Source: Paracoccaceae bacterium (GTDB lineage: Bacteria > Pseudomonadota > Alphaproteobacteria > Rhodobacterales > Rhodobacteraceae). Taken from it: a DNA stretch of 8,691 bases. Every line of letters begins with the position of its first letter. Within the stretch, counting starts at the first letter, position 1. The DNA is taken from NCBI GenBank assembly GCA_003512825.1, contig DOOI01000183.1:1-8691 (forward strand), read 5' to 3'. The notes under the pieces were generated by a model that worked only from the letters and a program-made list of their open reading frames with translations, did not search any database and had not been told where the DNA came from. The position numbers were made by a program, and so were the translations under genes. This document shows, one piece after another, positions 7,307 through 8,691 of this stretch.

Positions 7307-7323
7307 GGCGGGCTTTGCCTGCC
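7307..7323 (+). other. Hairpin in the nuoJ-nuoK spacer
   Basis: The arms GGCGGGC (7307-7313) and GCCTGCC (7317-7323) can pair over 7 positions with one G-U, around a TTT loop. No T-run follows, so it does not look like a Rho-independent terminator. It sits in the second-longest gap of the window (7292-7381) and could affect mRNA processing or the relative expression of nuoJ and nuoK. Evidence is inspection only; no folding energy was computed. Confidence 0.35.
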
Positions 7324-7381
7324 GCGCAAATGACCTGGGAAAAGATCCGGGCGAAAAGAGACAGTTGATGGGACAGAAATC

Positions 7382-7687
7382 ATGATCGGTTTGGAACACT
7401 ACCTGACAGTTGCTGCGGCGCTGTTCATGATCGGGATCTTCGGGATCTTCCTCAACCGGAAGAACGTGATCGTGCTTCTGATGTCGATCGAATTGATCTT
7501 GTTGGCGGTGAATATCAACCTCGTGGCCTTCTCGTCCTTCTTGGGCGATCTGGCGGGGCAGGTGTTCACGTTGTTTGTGCTGACAGTGGCAGCCGCCGAA
7601 GCGGCAATCGGTTTGGCGATCCTTGTCTGTTTCTTCCGTAACCGCGGCACGATTGCCGTGGAAGACGTTAACGTGATGAAAGGCTAA
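7382..7687 (+). CDS. nuoK: NADH-quinone oxidoreductase subunit K (NuoK)
   Basis: A 101-residue, three-helix membrane subunit (ND4L homologue) that forms part of the charged central axis of complex I. Hydrophobic segments lie at about 8-24, 29-50 and 60-85. The two intramembrane glutamates known to be important in E. coli (E36, E72) correspond to E37 ([20 protein letters not shown]) and E73 ([16 protein letters not shown]). The ATG at 7382 gives the typical start [15 protein letters not shown], and GGGA at 7370-7373 is a plausible ribosome site 8 bases upstream. It ends with TAA at 7685-7687, the only TAA stop among the genes here, 4 bases before nuoL. Length is normal. Confidence 0.98.
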   Translation: MIGLEHYLTVAAALFMIGIFGIFLNRKNVIVLLMSIELILLAVNINLVAFSSFLGDLAGQVFTLFVLTVAAAEAAIGLAILVCFFRNRGTIAVEDVNVMKG

Positions 7688-7691
7688 CCCG

Positions 7692-8691
7692 ATGACCACG
7701 GTAATTCTTTTTGCGCCTCTCATCGGGGCGATCCTTGGCGGGTTTGGCTGGCGGATCATTGGAGAAAAGGGCGCGATGTGGCTCACGACGGGGCTATTGT
7801 TCCTCGCGGCCTTCCTGTCATGGATTGTGTTCCTGACTTTGGATGCGTCTGAAACCCAGCATATTCAGATCCTGCGCTGGATCGAAAGCGGCACGCTGTC
7901 GACAGACTGGGGTATTCGGGTGGATCGGCTGACGGCAATCATGTTGATTGTGGTCACATCGGTCTCGGCGCTCGTGCACCTGTATTCGATGGGCTACATG
8001 GCGCATGACGACAATTGGGGCCATCACGAGCACTACAAGGCGCGTTTCTTTGCCTATCTGTCGTTCTTTACCTTTGCCATGTTGATGCTGGTGACCTCTG
8101 ACAATCTTGTTCAGATGTTCTTTGGCTGGGAGGGCGTCGGTGTGGCGTCTTATCTCTTGATTGGCTTTTACTATAAAAAGCCATCGGCCAACGCGGCAGC
8201 GATCAAGGCGTTTGTGGTTAACCGGGTCGGGGACTTTGGCTTCGCCTTGGGGATTTTCGGCCTTTACTATTTGACTGACTCGATCCGGTTCGACGACATT
8301 TTTGCCGCGGCTCCGGCTTTGGCAGAAACGCAGATTTCCTTCCTCTGGACGGAGTGGAATGCGGCAAATTTGGTGGCATTTTTGTTGTTTGTCGGGGCGA
8401 TGGGCAAGTCGGCGCAGTTGTTTTTGCACACATGGTTGCCTGATGCGATGGAAGGTCCGACGCCTGTTTCGGCGTTGATCCACGCGGCGACCATGGTGAC
8501 TGCAGGGGTGTTCCTTGTGTGCCGCATGTCGCCTTTGATGGAGTTTGCACCCGAGGCGATGGGGTTTGTGACGGTTCTTGGAGCCACCACAGCGTTTGTC
8601 GCGGCGACCATCGGTCTGGTGCAGAATGATATCAAGCGGGTCATCGCCTATTCGACCATGTCGCAGCTGGGCTATATGTTTGTTGCCGCAG
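7692..8691 (+). CDS. nuoL: NADH-quinone oxidoreductase subunit L (NuoL), 5' part; runs off the window
   Basis: The distal antiporter-like proton-pumping subunit (ND5 homologue). The ATG at 7692 opens a frame of 333 complete codons with no stop before the window end. The family is usually around 600-700 residues, so about half is present. Several membrane spans are evident in the visible part. Key residues are E147 in [20 protein letters not shown]179 in [14 protein letters not shown]239 in [20 protein letters not shown] (the lysine of the proton channel), H264 in [15 protein letters not shown], and the segment [19 protein letters not shown] at 311-329 with K315. The N-terminus ([17 protein letters not shown]) is typical. 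AAAGG at 7679-7683, inside the nuoK end, is an adequate ribosome site 8 bases upstream. The C-terminal half and the long lateral helix lie beyond the window. Confidence 0.98.
   Translation, partial: MTTVILFAPLIGAILGGFGWRIIGEKGAMWLTTGLLFLAAFLSWIVFLTLDASETQHIQILRWIESGTLSTDWGIRVDRLTAIMLIVVTSVSALVHLYSMGYMAHDDNWGHHEHYKARFFAYLSFFTFAMLMLVTSDNLVQMFFGWEGVGVASYLLIGFYYKKPSANAAAIKAFVVNRVGDFGFALGIFGLYYLTDSIRFDDIFAAAPALAETQISFLWTEWNAANLVAFLLFVGAMGKSAQLFLHTWLPDAMEGPTPVSALIHAATMVTAGVFLVCRMSPLMEFAPEAMGFVTVLGATTAFVAATIGLVQNDIKRVIAYSTMSQLGYMFVAA

Noticed and set aside
7330..7368. Twelve-residue frame [12 protein letters not shown] before nuoK
   Set aside because: It is too short to support as a gene and has no clear ribosome site. 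It may be a decayed remnant, but nothing in the sequence proves it.
7136..8483. Two antisense frames (7136-7786 and 7818-8483) opposite nuoJ, nuoK and nuoL
   Set aside because: Their products are highly charged and His/Arg/Gln-rich, which is typical of the reverse of hydrophobic membrane-protein codons.
1..8691. Mobile elements, CRISPR arrays, phage genes, tRNA or a defence system
   Set aside because: I saw no direct repeat arrays, transposase frames, tRNA-like cloverleafs or defence domains. The whole window is accounted for by a continuous complex I operon.

Overview
The window lies inside a bacterial complex I (NADH:quinone oxidoreductase, NDH-1) operon. Everything is on the + strand. The order is nuoF (3' part), four small non-core genes or candidates, nuoG, a small lipoprotein gene, nuoH, nuoI, a carboxymuconolactone-decarboxylase-like gene, nuoJ, nuoK and nuoL (5' part). 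Protein character suggests an alphaproteobacterium of the Rhodobacterales type (Paracoccus/Rhodobacter/roseobacter-like). NuoG is short (672 aa) and has no cysteines for an N7 cluster, NuoI has the compact 164-residue form, and extra reading frames interrupt the operon. Published nuo clusters of Paracoccus denitrificans and Rhodobacter capsulatus likewise carry unidentified reading frames between the 14 structural genes. I cannot name the genus from sequence alone.

Peripheral-arm region (1-4341): NuoF carries the FMN/NADH site and the N3 cluster. After it come a small lipoprotein (1054-1425), a possible 41-residue frame (1422-1547), and two exported small proteins in tandem (1544-1948 and 1945-2316). 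These two look like divergent copies of one another. NuoG follows with ligands for N1b, N5 and N4. Membrane-arm region (4338-8691): a second small lipoprotein, NuoH (quinone-site subunit), NuoI (N6a and N6b), a cysteine-free CMD-like protein, then NuoJ, NuoK and NuoL with the charged residues expected of the proton-transfer path.

The genes are packed tightly, with six ATGA start/stop overlaps, so they are almost certainly co-transcribed and in part translationally coupled. Only two intergenic gaps approach 100 bases (1426-1543 and 7292-7381), and each holds a small hairpin without a following T-run. The electron path runs NADH to FMN (NuoF) to N3, then N1b/N4/N5 (NuoG), N6a/N6b (NuoI) and quinone (at NuoH). 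NuoH, J, K and L carry the coupled proton-translocation machinery.

The core operon is ordinary. The part worth a second look is the set of accessory genes: four small envelope proteins, each with a conserved-looking pair of cysteines outside the signal sequence, plus a CMD-like protein without the usual redox cysteines. I see no mobile element, CRISPR array, tRNA or rRNA. No intergenic stretch exceeds 300 bases.
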